A stretch of DNA of 24,298 nucleotides from Firmicutes bacterium UBA5766 (GTDB taxonomy: Bacteria; Bacillota; Desulfotomaculia; Desulfotomaculales; Nap2-2B): NCBI GenBank assembly GCA_002418775.1, contig DIEU01000024.1, positions 56,544-80,841 of the forward strand, in the 5' to 3' direction. Below are positions 1-6,840 of the stretch, one piece after another (the first letter of the stretch is position 1; every line of letters begins with the position of its first letter). The position numbers and the translations under genes are program-made. The notes under the pieces are model-generated. The model made no database searches. It had not been told where the DNA came from and saw nothing but the letters and a program-made list of their open reading frames with translations.

Positions 1-197
1 GTCCCTGTGCAGAAAGCCCGGTCACCTGTTCCGGTGACAACTAACACCCGGACGTCCGGGTCCTTTTTGATCTCAAAACAGATCTCGCGAAACTCTTCCC
101 AGCCTTCCAGCGGCAGGGCATTCATGGCATCCGGATTATTAAATGTAAGAACACCTATGTTGTTTTCCTTGGTAAAAAGTAAAGTTTCAGTGCTCAT
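1..197 (-). CDS. bbsH: Enoyl-CoA hydratase (BbsH-like), N-terminal part, cut by window edge
   Basis: Reading leftward from an ATG at 197, 65 codons run off the start of the window. The peptide begins MSTETLLFTKENNIGV and continues with NNPDAMNALP and VLVVTGTGDRAFCTG, the typical first strand, the N-P-x-x-x-N-A segment and the first oxyanion-hole region (FCTG, usually FSAG) of the crotonase superfamily. An AGGAGGT ribosome binding site sits 5-6 bases before the ATG (203-210). The gene follows the bbsG-like dehydrogenase by about 50 bases on the same strand, the position bbsH holds in known bbsEFGH operons, so the expected job is hydration of the phenylitaconyl-CoA-type intermediate. The catalytic glutamates lie beyond the window, so activity cannot be judged. 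It is distinct from the second crotonase at 18927-19706. Confidence 0.85.
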   Translation of the reverse strand, partial: MSTETLLFTKENNIGVLTFNNPDAMNALPLEGWEEFREICFEIKKDPDVRVLVVTGTGDRAFCTG

Positions 198-247
198 AAT
201 TTTACCTCCTAATTCATTAATTTATTAATATTATTTGCAAATATTAT

Positions 248-1453
248 TTACAGCATTCCAAATATAGTTTCATAGGGTTTCTCACTTCTGATAATCTGTC
301 TGGCAATCAGCCAGCGGTGAATTTCGGAGGGACCTTCCACAATACGCCAGATACGGCACATCCGGAAGATATACTCAAGAACCATCTCTTTGCTCAAACC
401 AAGCGCTCCGTGCATCTGGATCGCCTTATCGGAGATCCGCTGCAGCATCTCGGTGCCGTACACCTTCGTCATTGCGCCCTCAATGCGCAGGTCCTTCTCA
501 CCGGAATCGTACTTGCTGGCCGCATGGTAAACCATCAAGCGGCAGGCATGTATCTCGGTTGTTGAATCAGCAATCATTCCCTGGATAAACTGACGGTTAC
601 CGATAGGTGAGCCGAAAGTTTCCCGGACCCTGGCCTGGGTAAGCATCAGCTCCATACACCTGGTAGCGGCGCCGCAACATTTTGCGCCAATTTCAATTCT
701 TCTTACGCCAAGACGATTCTGCAGGGGAACAAAGGCTTGCCCGACCTCGCCGAGCACCTTGCTGTCGTCAAGAACGACATCTTCAAGAAGCAGTTCGTAA
801 ACGAGCATGTCGCCGATACATGGTATGTTGCGCAAAATCGTGAAGCCGGGAGTTCCTTTGTCAACCAGGAAAGCGGTGAAACCGCCCCTCTGCTTCTTTA
901 CTTTATCGGTTACGGCGATGACAATAAAGAAGTCCGCCTTGGGTCCGAAGCTGATCCAAAGTTTGGTCCCGTTTAAGACCCACTTGTCTCCCTTGCGGTC
1001 CGCCCTCAGCTGGATACCGGCGGCGTCGCTACCGGCGTTGGCCTCGGTAAGAGCCAATGCGGAGGTCTTTTCCCCACGCGAGTATGGAAATAAGTACTCC
1101 TCATATTGTTCCGGCCTGCAGGCGTTAGCTAGGAAGTCAAGGTTTGGAGAATCCGGCGGAAGAAAGATCCAACAGATTGACCTGTTCATTTCTTCTTCCA
1201 CCAGCATTTTCGCCAGCATGCCCAGGCCCTGCCCGCCGTGCTCCTCCGGCACATCTATGCCCCAGAGGCCGAGGTCCTTGGCCTTGGCCAGGATCTTCTT
1301 CTCCTCTTCGGGGGGCATGGACGGAGTCGCCTCAAAGCCGCGGGCGGCTTCCCGTTCGATAACAGTCATCTCCAGGGGCATTATTTCATTTTCGGTAAAC
1401 TTGCGGACCATCTTTTTAAGCATCACAAACTCTTCGGGTAAGCTAAAATCCAT
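248..1453 (-). CDS. bbsG: Acyl-CoA dehydrogenase, benzylsuccinyl-CoA dehydrogenase-like (BbsG)
   Basis: This 401-residue protein is a full-length FAD-dependent acyl-CoA dehydrogenase. Visible signatures are ALTEANAGSDAAG near 135-148 (flavin/substrate loop), WVLNGTKLWIS (about 158-168), the helical C-terminal half, QMHGALGLSKE, and RIVEGPSEIHR, where E373 occupies the catalytic-base position of the YEG motif in short-chain members. In the bbs pathway this enzyme oxidises (R)-2-benzylsuccinyl-CoA to phenylitaconyl-CoA and passes electrons to ETF. The assignment rests on its place between the CoA-transferase pair and the crotonase. The ATG at 1453 follows a GGGAGG site, and the gene lies about 40 bases after the preceding stop. 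Sequence alone cannot separate it from a glutaryl-CoA-type dehydrogenase; context decides. Confidence 0.88.
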   Translation of the reverse strand: MDFSLPEEFVMLKKMVRKFTENEIMPLEMTVIEREAARGFEATPSMPPEEEKKILAKAKDLGLWGIDVPEEHGGQGLGMLAKMLVEEEMNRSICWIFLPPDSPNLDFLANACRPEQYEEYLFPYSRGEKTSALALTEANAGSDAAGIQLRADRKGDKWVLNGTKLWISFGPKADFFIVIAVTDKVKKQRGGFTAFLVDKGTPGFTILRNIPCIGDMLVYELLLEDVVLDDSKVLGEVGQAFVPLQNRLGVRRIEIGAKCCGAATRCMELMLTQARVRETFGSPIGNRQFIQGMIADSTTEIHACRLMVYHAASKYDSGEKDLRIEGAMTKVYGTEMLQRISDKAIQMHGALGLSKEMVLEYIFRMCRIWRIVEGPSEIHRWLIARQIIRSEKPYETIFGML

Positions 1454-1492
1454 TAAGCAACCAACCTCCCTTTACTTGCATCTTTTCAAATA

Positions 1493-2713
1493 TTAATTAA
1501 GCACACCCTTTTCTTCCATTTCTTTGATTTCTTCATCGCTGTATTTTAAAAGATCGCGCAGAACCTGCTGGTTGTGCTGCCCGATCATGTTGGCAGGTGT
1601 AACTGAAAGTACAGGCGCCTTGGACATTCTCATAGGACTATGATTATAAAGCGACAAGCCTGTCTCAGGATGCATCAGATATGTCCAGAAGCCCCTTTGC
1701 ACAAGGTTGTAGTCCTCGGTGACGTCGCGGCCGCTGTGCACCACCCCGGCGCGGACACCCTCCCTGATCAGTTCGTCCATTAGTTGCCTGTGCCACTTGG
1801 TGGAGGTCCACTCTTCAATCTTGGCGTCCAGCTCGTCCTCGTTGGCCTTTCTGCCCTCATTGGCAGCAAACTTCGGATCATCAGCCCATTCCGGGTTGCC
1901 CATAACTTTCTTCAGGGATTCCCATTCCTGGTCGTTGTATACCGCAATGGCAATCCAGTTTCTCTCTCCCCTGCAGTTATATAAGTTATGGGGAGCTAAT
2001 TCAAGGTGGCGGCACCCCATCCTCTGCTGAATCCGCCCGTTTACGGCATAGTCCATCACGGGTATGGCGGATACCATACTAACCCCGGACTGTGACTGGG
2101 CCAGTTCGATGAACTGCCCCTCGCCGGTCTTCCGGCGGTGCCTTAAAGCTGCCATAATCGCAAAGGTGAGGTGGCCGGGAACGGGAACGTGATCAGTATA
2201 GTTGGTGCCTGTTCCAGACGGGTTTTTATCGGGGTAGCCGGTCAGGAAGGTAACCCCGACAAGAGCGTTAATCAGCGCTCCGAAAGCCATGAAGTCCTTG
2301 TGCGGCCCGGTCCTTCCCTGCGGGGGCATTTCAATATAAATGATGTCCGGCTTAATCTTCTTGCAGTCTTCATAGCCCAGCCCCCATCTGTCCAAGACGC
2401 CGAAGGTAAAACTGTTGATGACAATGTCACTCATTGTAAGAAGGCGTTTAACTACCGCAATAGCTTCGGGCTTGGATAAATCCAGGGAAAGGCCAAGCTT
2501 ATTGGCATTCCTCGGTGCATAGTAGCCGCTTCTTTCAACTCCCGGTTTCCTGTCTTTAAACGGCGGCACCACTCTAATGGCATCGACCCGGTTGTGCGTT
2601 TCAATGTGAATTACCGTGGCGCCCATCATCGCGAGGTTCTGTGTAGTAATAGGACCCGCTCCCACCCAGGTGAAGTCGCAGACAACGAGTCCGTCCAGTA
2701 TTGGTTTAGCCAA
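1493..2713 (-). CDS. bbsF: Class III CoA-transferase, catalytic-type subunit (BbsF-like)
   Basis: This 406-residue CaiB/BaiF family (class III) protein would be one half of a succinyl-CoA:benzylsuccinate CoA-transferase. The N-terminal GLVVCDFTWVGAGPITTQNLAMMGATVIHIE is the family's nucleotide-binding-like start. NYTDHVPVPG puts an aspartate at residue 174, where the family carries the Asp that forms the acyl-anhydride, and it is followed by the expected AALRHRRKTGEGQ. The start is a TTG at 2713 that overlaps the stop of the upstream paralogue by 8 bases (2706-2713), with a GAAGGGGGTG site inside that gene. This implies translational coupling and a two-subunit enzyme. The E/F labels follow gene order and are less certain than the function. 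Confidence 0.87.
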   Translation of the reverse strand: MAKPILDGLVVCDFTWVGAGPITTQNLAMMGATVIHIETHNRVDAIRVVPPFKDRKPGVERSGYYAPRNANKLGLSLDLSKPEAIAVVKRLLTMSDIVINSFTFGVLDRWGLGYEDCKKIKPDIIYIEMPPQGRTGPHKDFMAFGALINALVGVTFLTGYPDKNPSGTGTNYTDHVPVPGHLTFAIMAALRHRRKTGEGQFIELAQSQSGVSMVSAIPVMDYAVNGRIQQRMGCRHLELAPHNLYNCRGERNWIAIAVYNDQEWESLKKVMGNPEWADDPKFAANEGRKANEDELDAKIEEWTSTKWHRQLMDELIREGVRAGVVHSGRDVTEDYNLVQRGFWTYLMHPETGLSLYNHSPMRMSKAPVLSVTPANMIGQHNQQVLRDLLKYSDEEIKEMEEKGVLN

Positions 2714-3926
2714 TTACTACACCCCCTTCCTTTAGGGTATTGACCTGCTCGTCAGCGTAGCCCAGTTCCTTCAAAATTTCTACTGTGTGCTGGCCGAACG
2801 TCGGCGCAGGCTTTAAGCCCCAATCCATTTTTTCCAGGTAGTAGACCTCGCCGGGATAGGTGACTTCCCCGCCCAGGCTCTCGTGATAAAGCTTCTTGAA
2901 ATAGTTCCGGTAGTTCAGCTGTTCATTTTCATAAACGTCCTTGGGATCGTTAACCGGGTAGCAGACGGTGCGCCTTTTCTGGGTTTCAAGATAAATATAG
3001 GTTTTGTCAAACTGCTTGATAAACGGCTCAGCTTTTTCCTTGAAGATTTGCTTGGCTTCGTCAGTAGCCCTGTATGCCCGGCTCCTGAAATTCTCGCTGC
3101 CGAAGATTTCCGCCAGGTCGGGACGCCCTTCGTCTTTCATCCACTGCCAGAACGGATCCCAGATGCGACGGTTGTCGCCCATGGAGAACATGGCGCTGAC
3201 AAAACCGTCCTTGCATTCGTAGACATTCCTGCCGGCCTCGATTTCCTCGGTCGCCCGGCGCTCAATCTTCTCAAAATCCCAGTACTGGCAGGCATTCTCG
3301 CAGGCGGTAACTACTGCTTCCTGCATGGAAATTTCGACAAGCTGCCCTTCGCCGGTCGCTTCCGCATCGTAAAAAGCAGTCATAGCTCCGCTGGCGGCAT
3401 AACAAAAGGCCATCATATAAGCCTGTTCGCCATAGGCCAGAGCAGGCTTGTTGTTGCCAGTCCCCGCCAAATACAGCCATCCGGCCAGCGCGCTTACAGT
3501 CAGGTTTGACGCCGGAAAATCTGCGTAAGGACCTTCCAGGCCAAAAGGTGTGATTGAAACATAAACGATTTTGGGATTTACTTTTTTCAAACTTTCATAA
3601 TCCAGGCCCAGTGATTTCATATACCCCGGGTTAAAAGCCTCAATAACAATGTCGGCAGTTTTAACCAGCCTTAAAAATATTTCCTGCCCTTCCGGCCTGG
3701 TTATATCAAGCGCCAGGCCGCGTTTACTGGTATTGTGGTAAAGATACTTCAAACTTCCTTCCCGATCGGGCTTGTCCTTGTAAAAAGGCCAAGCAAACCT
3801 CGCCGGATCCCCTTCCGGGGGTTCGATGTGGATTACGTCAGCGCCCAGATCGGCAAACATCTTACCCGCATATGCGCCATACTGGCTGGCAAACTCAAGT
3901 ACCCTGATGTCTGCAAGTGAACCCAT
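2706..3926 (-). CDS. bbsE: Class III CoA-transferase, second subunit (BbsE-like)
   Basis: This 406-residue CaiB/BaiF family protein is first in the bbsEFGH-type operon. It has the family layout: VLEFASQYGAYAGKMFADLGADVIHIE at the N-terminus, TSKRGLALDITRPEGQEIF around 66-84, and TGEGQLVEISMQEAV mid-protein. At the catalytic position it reads AYGEQAYMM, with glutamate 167 where active members have aspartate (usually GD). Its partner keeps the Asp, so this subunit may be structural or substrate-binding. The ATG at 3926 follows AGAGGTGAAGG. A dedicated promoter lies at 3958-3986. Expected role: half of the transferase that makes (R)-2-benzylsuccinyl-CoA or its substituted analogue from succinyl-CoA. 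Confidence 0.86.
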   Translation of the reverse strand: MGSLADIRVLEFASQYGAYAGKMFADLGADVIHIEPPEGDPARFAWPFYKDKPDREGSLKYLYHNTSKRGLALDITRPEGQEIFLRLVKTADIVIEAFNPGYMKSLGLDYESLKKVNPKIVYVSITPFGLEGPYADFPASNLTVSALAGWLYLAGTGNNKPALAYGEQAYMMAFCYAASGAMTAFYDAEATGEGQLVEISMQEAVVTACENACQYWDFEKIERRATEEIEAGRNVYECKDGFVSAMFSMGDNRRIWDPFWQWMKDEGRPDLAEIFGSENFRSRAYRATDEAKQIFKEKAEPFIKQFDKTYIYLETQKRRTVCYPVNDPKDVYENEQLNYRNYFKKLYHESLGGEVTYPGEVYYLEKMDWGLKPAPTFGQHTVEILKELGYADEQVNTLKEGGVVIG

Positions 3927-3957
3927 TTTTTTTTGCCTTCACCTCTTTTTTTATATA

Positions 3958-3986
3958 AGTTTAACAATTCAGTCATAGCTTGTCAA
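3958..3986 (-). promoter_or_regulatory. Candidate sigma-A promoter for bbsEFGH
   Basis: On the minus strand a perfect -35 TTGACA (3981-3986) is followed after 17 bases by TAAACT (3958-3963). Transcription would begin near 3951, just before the AGAGGTGAAGG ribosome binding site of the first gene. It lacks the spacer dyad found in the promoters at 10043-10072 and 21356-21385, so bbsEFGH may be expressed differently from the other two operons, besides any read-through. Confidence 0.6.
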
Positions 3987-4002
3987 GCGCAGTTGAGCCG
4001 GA

Positions 4003-4028
4003 AAATTTACTGTCGAAATTTACTGTCG
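4003..4028. repeat. 13-bp tandem repeat
   Basis: The unit AAATTTACTGTCG occurs twice head to tail (4003-4015 and 4016-4028) with no mismatch. It lies between the bbsEFGH promoter and a perfect palindrome at 4036-4059, in the junction separating the bss and bbs blocks. Confidence 0.85.
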
Positions 4029-4035
4029 AAGCGGA

Positions 4036-4059
4036 ACACCCACTTCTAGAAGTGGGTGT
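4036..4059. repeat. 24-bp perfect palindrome, possible IS200/IS605-type end
   Basis: ACACCCACTTCT at 4036-4047 is followed at once by its exact reverse complement, giving a 24-base perfect palindrome 18 bases after the activase 2 stop. Foldback hairpins of this kind mark the ends of IS200/IS605-type elements, and no tnpA or tnpB is nearby, so it could be a solo end left by such an element. There is no T-run after it on the minus strand, so it is not a textbook intrinsic terminator, but the hairpin could still stabilise or separate the bss and bbs transcripts. Confidence 0.5.
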
Positions 4060-4076
4060 CTTTGAAATTTAATTAA

Positions 4077-5078
4077 TTAGCCACCCAACCGATTCGGCTT
4101 CAAGCCATAAGAACTGAAAATCTCTTCAATCCTCTTTTGGTTTTCATCGGGATACCATTCGCCCACGGTGAATGGATATTCCAAACCGAGCAACCTATAG
4201 CTCTGTCCGGCCCAGGGGTGGAAAGGCAGGACGTCAACTCCTTTTAACCCAAGTGAGCAGATAAACTCAGCAGTTTTTTTCATGTTTTCATCCGAATCAT
4301 TTATTTTCGGAATTACTGGAACGCGCACCCTTATTTCCACTCCGCCCCTGGCAATTATCCGCCGGGCATTCTCTAAAATCAGCTCGTTTGAAACTCCGGT
4401 AAACTCCTTGTGCGACTCAGGATCCATATTTTTAATATCAAAAAGCACAATATCGGTGTACTCTAACATCTCATTTAAAATATCCCATTTGACATAGCCA
4501 CATGTATCTAAAGCAGTGTTAATATCTTTTTCTTTTGCCGCTTTAAGCAATGCAAGGCAAAATTCAGGCTGCGCCGTCGGTTCACCCCCGGACAATGTTA
4601 TTCCGCCACCAGAATTTTCATACATAAGCCGCTCTTCCTCAATTTTATTAATTACCTCATCGACGGTCATAATTTCTCCTGAAACTACAAAAGCTTCTTC
4701 AGGACATGCTTCAACACATTGCCGGCAGCCAATGCAAAGTCCTTTATCTATCCTTATCTTCCTGATCATTTTATCTTTAAGTTTTAGAGCTGGAAATTCA
4801 ACCTCCCTTTCTCCGGGAAAATCTCTACTCACGACACCTCCCTCATGCCACTTGCGCTCCGTCACTTTCATAGCGCCGGTAGGGCAGATGTCATCACACC
4901 GGCCACAATCACTACACTTAGGCCATAGATGAAAAACCTCCGGATAATGCCTTACCCCTTCCGGATTATGACACCACCGGCAATTGAGCCGACAGCCTTT
5001 GAGGAAAACAGTAGTCCTTACGCCTGGCCCATCAAAAATGGTAAAATACTGGATATCAGAAACCACTCCTGTAATCAT
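4077..5078 (-). CDS. Glycyl-radical-enzyme activase 2 (radical SAM)
   Basis: This 333-residue radical-SAM activase would use S-adenosylmethionine and a [4Fe-4S] cluster to install the glycyl radical on a partner enzyme. The radical-SAM motif GCRLNCRWC gives C29, C33 and C36. Two ferredoxin-type clusters follow, at C55/58/61/65 and C115/118/121/125, separated by a longer insert than in activase 1. GGGITLSGGEP is the SAM-binding GGE region. This domain order is that of the BssD/HPD-activase/PflA-like group that carries extra clusters. I chose the ATG at 5078 because GAGGAGGAG lies just upstream; the ATG at 5093 would swallow that site. It is the second activase in the operon, with only one glycyl-radical enzyme in the window, so its target is uncertain. 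Confidence 0.88.
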   Translation of the reverse strand: MITGVVSDIQYFTIFDGPGVRTTVFLKGCRLNCRWCHNPEGVRHYPEVFHLWPKCSDCGRCDDICPTGAMKVTERKWHEGGVVSRDFPGEREVEFPALKLKDKMIRKIRIDKGLCIGCRQCVEACPEEAFVVSGEIMTVDEVINKIEEERLMYENSGGGITLSGGEPTAQPEFCLALLKAAKEKDINTALDTCGYVKWDILNEMLEYTDIVLFDIKNMDPESHKEFTGVSNELILENARRIIARGGVEIRVRVPVIPKINDSDENMKKTAEFICSLGLKGVDVLPFHPWAGQSYRLLGLEYPFTVGEWYPDENQKRIEEIFSSYGLKPNRLGG

Positions 5079-5169
5079 CGTTCTCCTCCTCATATTTTAG
5101 CTCTCTACCAACCAAATTTTTGAAGCCTCCGGAACGCTTAAAAAAAGCAACCATGCGCCTCGATAGGCG

Positions 5170-5210
5170 GCCAATAAAAATTCTTAATTCTCTTAAGAAT
5201 CTTTATTGGC
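5170..5210. repeat. 18-bp stem hairpin overlapping the zinc-ribbon gene 3' end
   Basis: The arm at 5170-5187 (GCCAATAAAAATTCTTAA) pairs with 5193-5210 with one mismatch and a 5-base loop. The T-run that would make it an intrinsic terminator (5211-5216 onward) follows it only on the plus strand, opposite to the genes. On the minus strand it may act as a stem that protects or demarcates mRNA between the zinc-ribbon and activase 2 genes. Confidence 0.6.
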
Positions 5211-5387
5211 TTTTTTATTTTCTTCAAAAAGCGCCCGGTCGGTGTCAATCGTCTGCCTTTTGCCGCATTCCGGGCACTCTCGCAATGAAAGGACCGGTCC
5301 GCAGCATCTTTCCCCGCCGGCATAATTCAGCGCGCAGATCTTAAATTTGTCCAAATTTCCTTCATATCCACATTGCAGACATTTCAT
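5193..5387 (-). CDS. Small zinc-ribbon-like protein between the two activases
   Basis: This 64-residue protein has Cys pairs at C3/C6 (MKCLQCGYEG) and near the C-terminal half (CPECGK), plus three further cysteines around KICAL and GERCCG. The first and last pairs look like the two knuckles of a rubredoxin-like zinc ribbon; a metal cluster is also possible. I do not recognise a named family. The ATG at 5387 was chosen because AGGTGGT lies 4-5 bases before it, and it begins 10 bases after the activase 1 stop, so translation is probably coupled. Position suggests an accessory role in activation or assembly of the glycyl-radical enzyme, which is inference only. The tail after the last CxxC is charged (EENKKANKDS). 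Confidence 0.75.
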   Translation of the reverse strand: MKCLQCGYEGNLDKFKICALNYAGGERCCGPVLSLRECPECGKRQTIDTDRALFEENKKANKDS

Positions 5388-5396
5388 TTTTACCAC

Positions 5397-6317
5397 CTAC
5401 CCCCCTATGGTAACCTCGAAGCCATTGTTTTCAATTATCTTTTGAAATTCTGCCACATGCTCGGGAAACAAAGCTCCTACTCCGGCAAAAGCATAAACTA
5501 TGTCAAGCTGTTTATATTTACCTTCAGCCCAGTTATGAAAGGGAAGAAGGTCAATGCCTTCCACCGCCGGACCAAGTTCTCTGGCAAACTTAACTACTTC
5601 TTCAATATGCCGCAGCTCATCATTGAAACCGGGAATAATCGGCAATCTAAGCCTCATCTTCTTCGTTGCGTCAGCAATTTTTTGGGCGTTACGCAGAATA
5701 ATTTCATTTGATACACCGGTTGCCTCCAAATGTTTCCGCGAATCCATGCACTTGATATCAAAAAGAACCAGATCAGTATAAGGGAGCACCTGCTCAATAC
5801 TTTTCCAGGGGGCAAAACCGCTAGTGTCCAAACAAGTGTGAATCCCAGCGTCCTTCGCTAGTTTTAACAACCCGGCAGTAAATTCCGGATAATCAAGGCA
5901 CTCACCACCCGATACAGTTAACCCTCCGCCAGAATTTTCATAGAAAAGCTTATCAGCTTCAACTTCCTTAATTAACTCGTCAAAAGTCCACTCCCTTCCG
6001 ACTGTCTCCAATGCGCCGTAAGGACATTCATTAACACAAATCATACACCGTGTGCATTTTTTTCGATCTCTTTTGGGAAACTCCCCATTTACTCCCTGAA
6101 AATCAATTGCGCCTTCAGGACAAACCTCTGCGCAGTGCCCACATTTCAAACAGTTCTTTTCCAGATAGTAGAATTCCTTATATGGGTTTATACATTCCGG
6201 ATTATGACACCAGGGGCATTTTAAATGACAACCTTTCAAAAAAACCGTAGTCCTGATCCCCGGACCATCATTAGTGGAAAATCTCTGTACATTGGTAACC
6301 AACACATTGTTATCCAT
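5397..6317 (-). CDS. bssD: Benzylsuccinate-synthase-type activase 1 (radical SAM)
   Basis: This 306-residue radical-SAM enzyme has the activase fingerprint TNDGPGIRTTVFLKGC, then C30-x3-C34-x2-C37 for the SAM cluster. Two [4Fe-4S] ferredoxin motifs follow at C56/59/62/66 and C88/91/94/98. GGGLTVSGGE and LVLFDIKCMD follow in the order seen in BssD and related activases. It would make the glycyl radical on BssA (G828). The ATG at 6317 is preceded closely by GGGTGG; a GTG nine bases upstream is the alternative. Known proteobacterial clusters place bssD first (bssDCAB); here the activase follows bssCAB. An imperfect stem-loop at 6380-6437 lies upstream. Confidence 0.9.
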   Translation of the reverse strand: MDNNVLVTNVQRFSTNDGPGIRTTVFLKGCHLKCPWCHNPECINPYKEFYYLEKNCLKCGHCAEVCPEGAIDFQGVNGEFPKRDRKKCTRCMICVNECPYGALETVGREWTFDELIKEVEADKLFYENSGGGLTVSGGECLDYPEFTAGLLKLAKDAGIHTCLDTSGFAPWKSIEQVLPYTDLVLFDIKCMDSRKHLEATGVSNEIILRNAQKIADATKKMRLRLPIIPGFNDELRHIEEVVKFARELGPAVEGIDLLPFHNWAEGKYKQLDIVYAFAGVGALFPEHVAEFQKIIENNGFEVTIGG

Positions 6318-6379
6318 CAAAACCACCCTTCTAGATCATTGCTATCTGAATTAATTTTTTTATCATAAAACACAATAAA

Positions 6380-6437
6380 ACAGCGGGAGCGGAAGAGATA
6401 TTAACCTTTATTTAAATTACTTTTCCGCAACCGCTGT
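6380..6437 (-). terminator. Imperfect stem-loop between bssB and activase 1
   Basis: The 15-base arms at 6380-6394 and 6423-6437 pair as ACAGCGG plus GCGGAA with a two-base mismatch, around a 28-base loop. On the minus strand the stem is followed by a T-rich stretch (TTTTATTGTGTTTT). It could be a leaky terminator or processing stem that lowers activase expression relative to the enzyme subunits. The long loop makes a classical terminator less certain. Confidence 0.45.
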
Positions 6438-6524
6438 CCATTAAGCAAATGTCAATTTATATCACTGCAGGATATTAAAGTAATATTAACTCATGTAACT
6501 ATAAATCTAAAATTTTTGGTTAAT

Positions 6525-6743
6525 CTAATTGGTTTCTCTTATAACCTCTTTATGGCTAGGCTTTTTCTCGTAATGCTCGCAGGCCTCGTCGCGCAGATTT
6601 ATCATCCTGCCAGGCACCCTTATTATGGCCTGTCCTGTTGTTGATTCCTCTGCACTGATCTCCTCGCTCCCATAAAGACAATACCCTTCCATTGGATTGG
6701 TTAGGCCCAATCGCGCATATCGACATGTTTTACATATTGCCAT
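6525..6743 (-). CDS. bssB: Small Fe-S subunit of the fumarate-adding enzyme (BssB-like)
   Basis: This 72-residue protein has four cysteines at C4, C7, C22 and C55 (MAICKTCRYARLG, EGYCLYG, DEACEHYEK). The CxxC...C...C spacing matches the HiPIP-like [4Fe-4S] small subunits of benzylsuccinate synthase, which bind the large subunit and limit access to its active site. The ATG at 6743 has a GAGGAAG site upstream. It directly follows bssA; a very stable hairpin at 6795-6823 sits in the gap. Low similarity among such small subunits means the B versus C label is partly positional. Confidence 0.83.
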   Translation of the reverse strand: MAICKTCRYARLGLTNPMEGYCLYGSEEISAEESTTGQAIIRVPGRMINLRDEACEHYEKKPSHKEVIRETN

Positions 6744-6794
6744 TTCATTTCTTCCTCATTTCTTATGATTTTTTTAATTTCTAATGTTTTTTTA

Positions 6795-6823
6795 GCCGGG
6801 GCGGGAAATATCCCCGCCCCGGC
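6795..6823. repeat. GC-rich 11-bp perfect stem-loop between bssA and bssB
   Basis: GCCGGGGCGGG (6795-6805) pairs perfectly with 6813-6823 across a 7-base loop. On the plus strand it is followed by CTTTTTG, but no plus-strand gene precedes it. On the minus strand the stem sits 18 bases after the bssA stop and is followed by TAAAAAAA, not T. It most likely works as an mRNA-stabilising or processing stem at the bssA 3' end rather than as a terminator. Confidence 0.7.
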
Positions 6824-6840
6824 CTTTTTGCCTCACAATC

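Noticed and set aside
807..1496. Long open frame on the plus strand (229 codons)
   Set aside because: It lies antisense to the well-supported acyl-CoA dehydrogenase gene, has no family motif or ribosome binding site, and is a composition shadow.
2883..3509. 208-codon open frame on the plus strand
   Set aside because: Antisense to the BbsE-like CoA-transferase, with no recognisable domain.
5170..5210. Intrinsic terminator for the bss operon
   Set aside because: The T-run is on the plus-strand side, whereas all genes here run on the minus strand.
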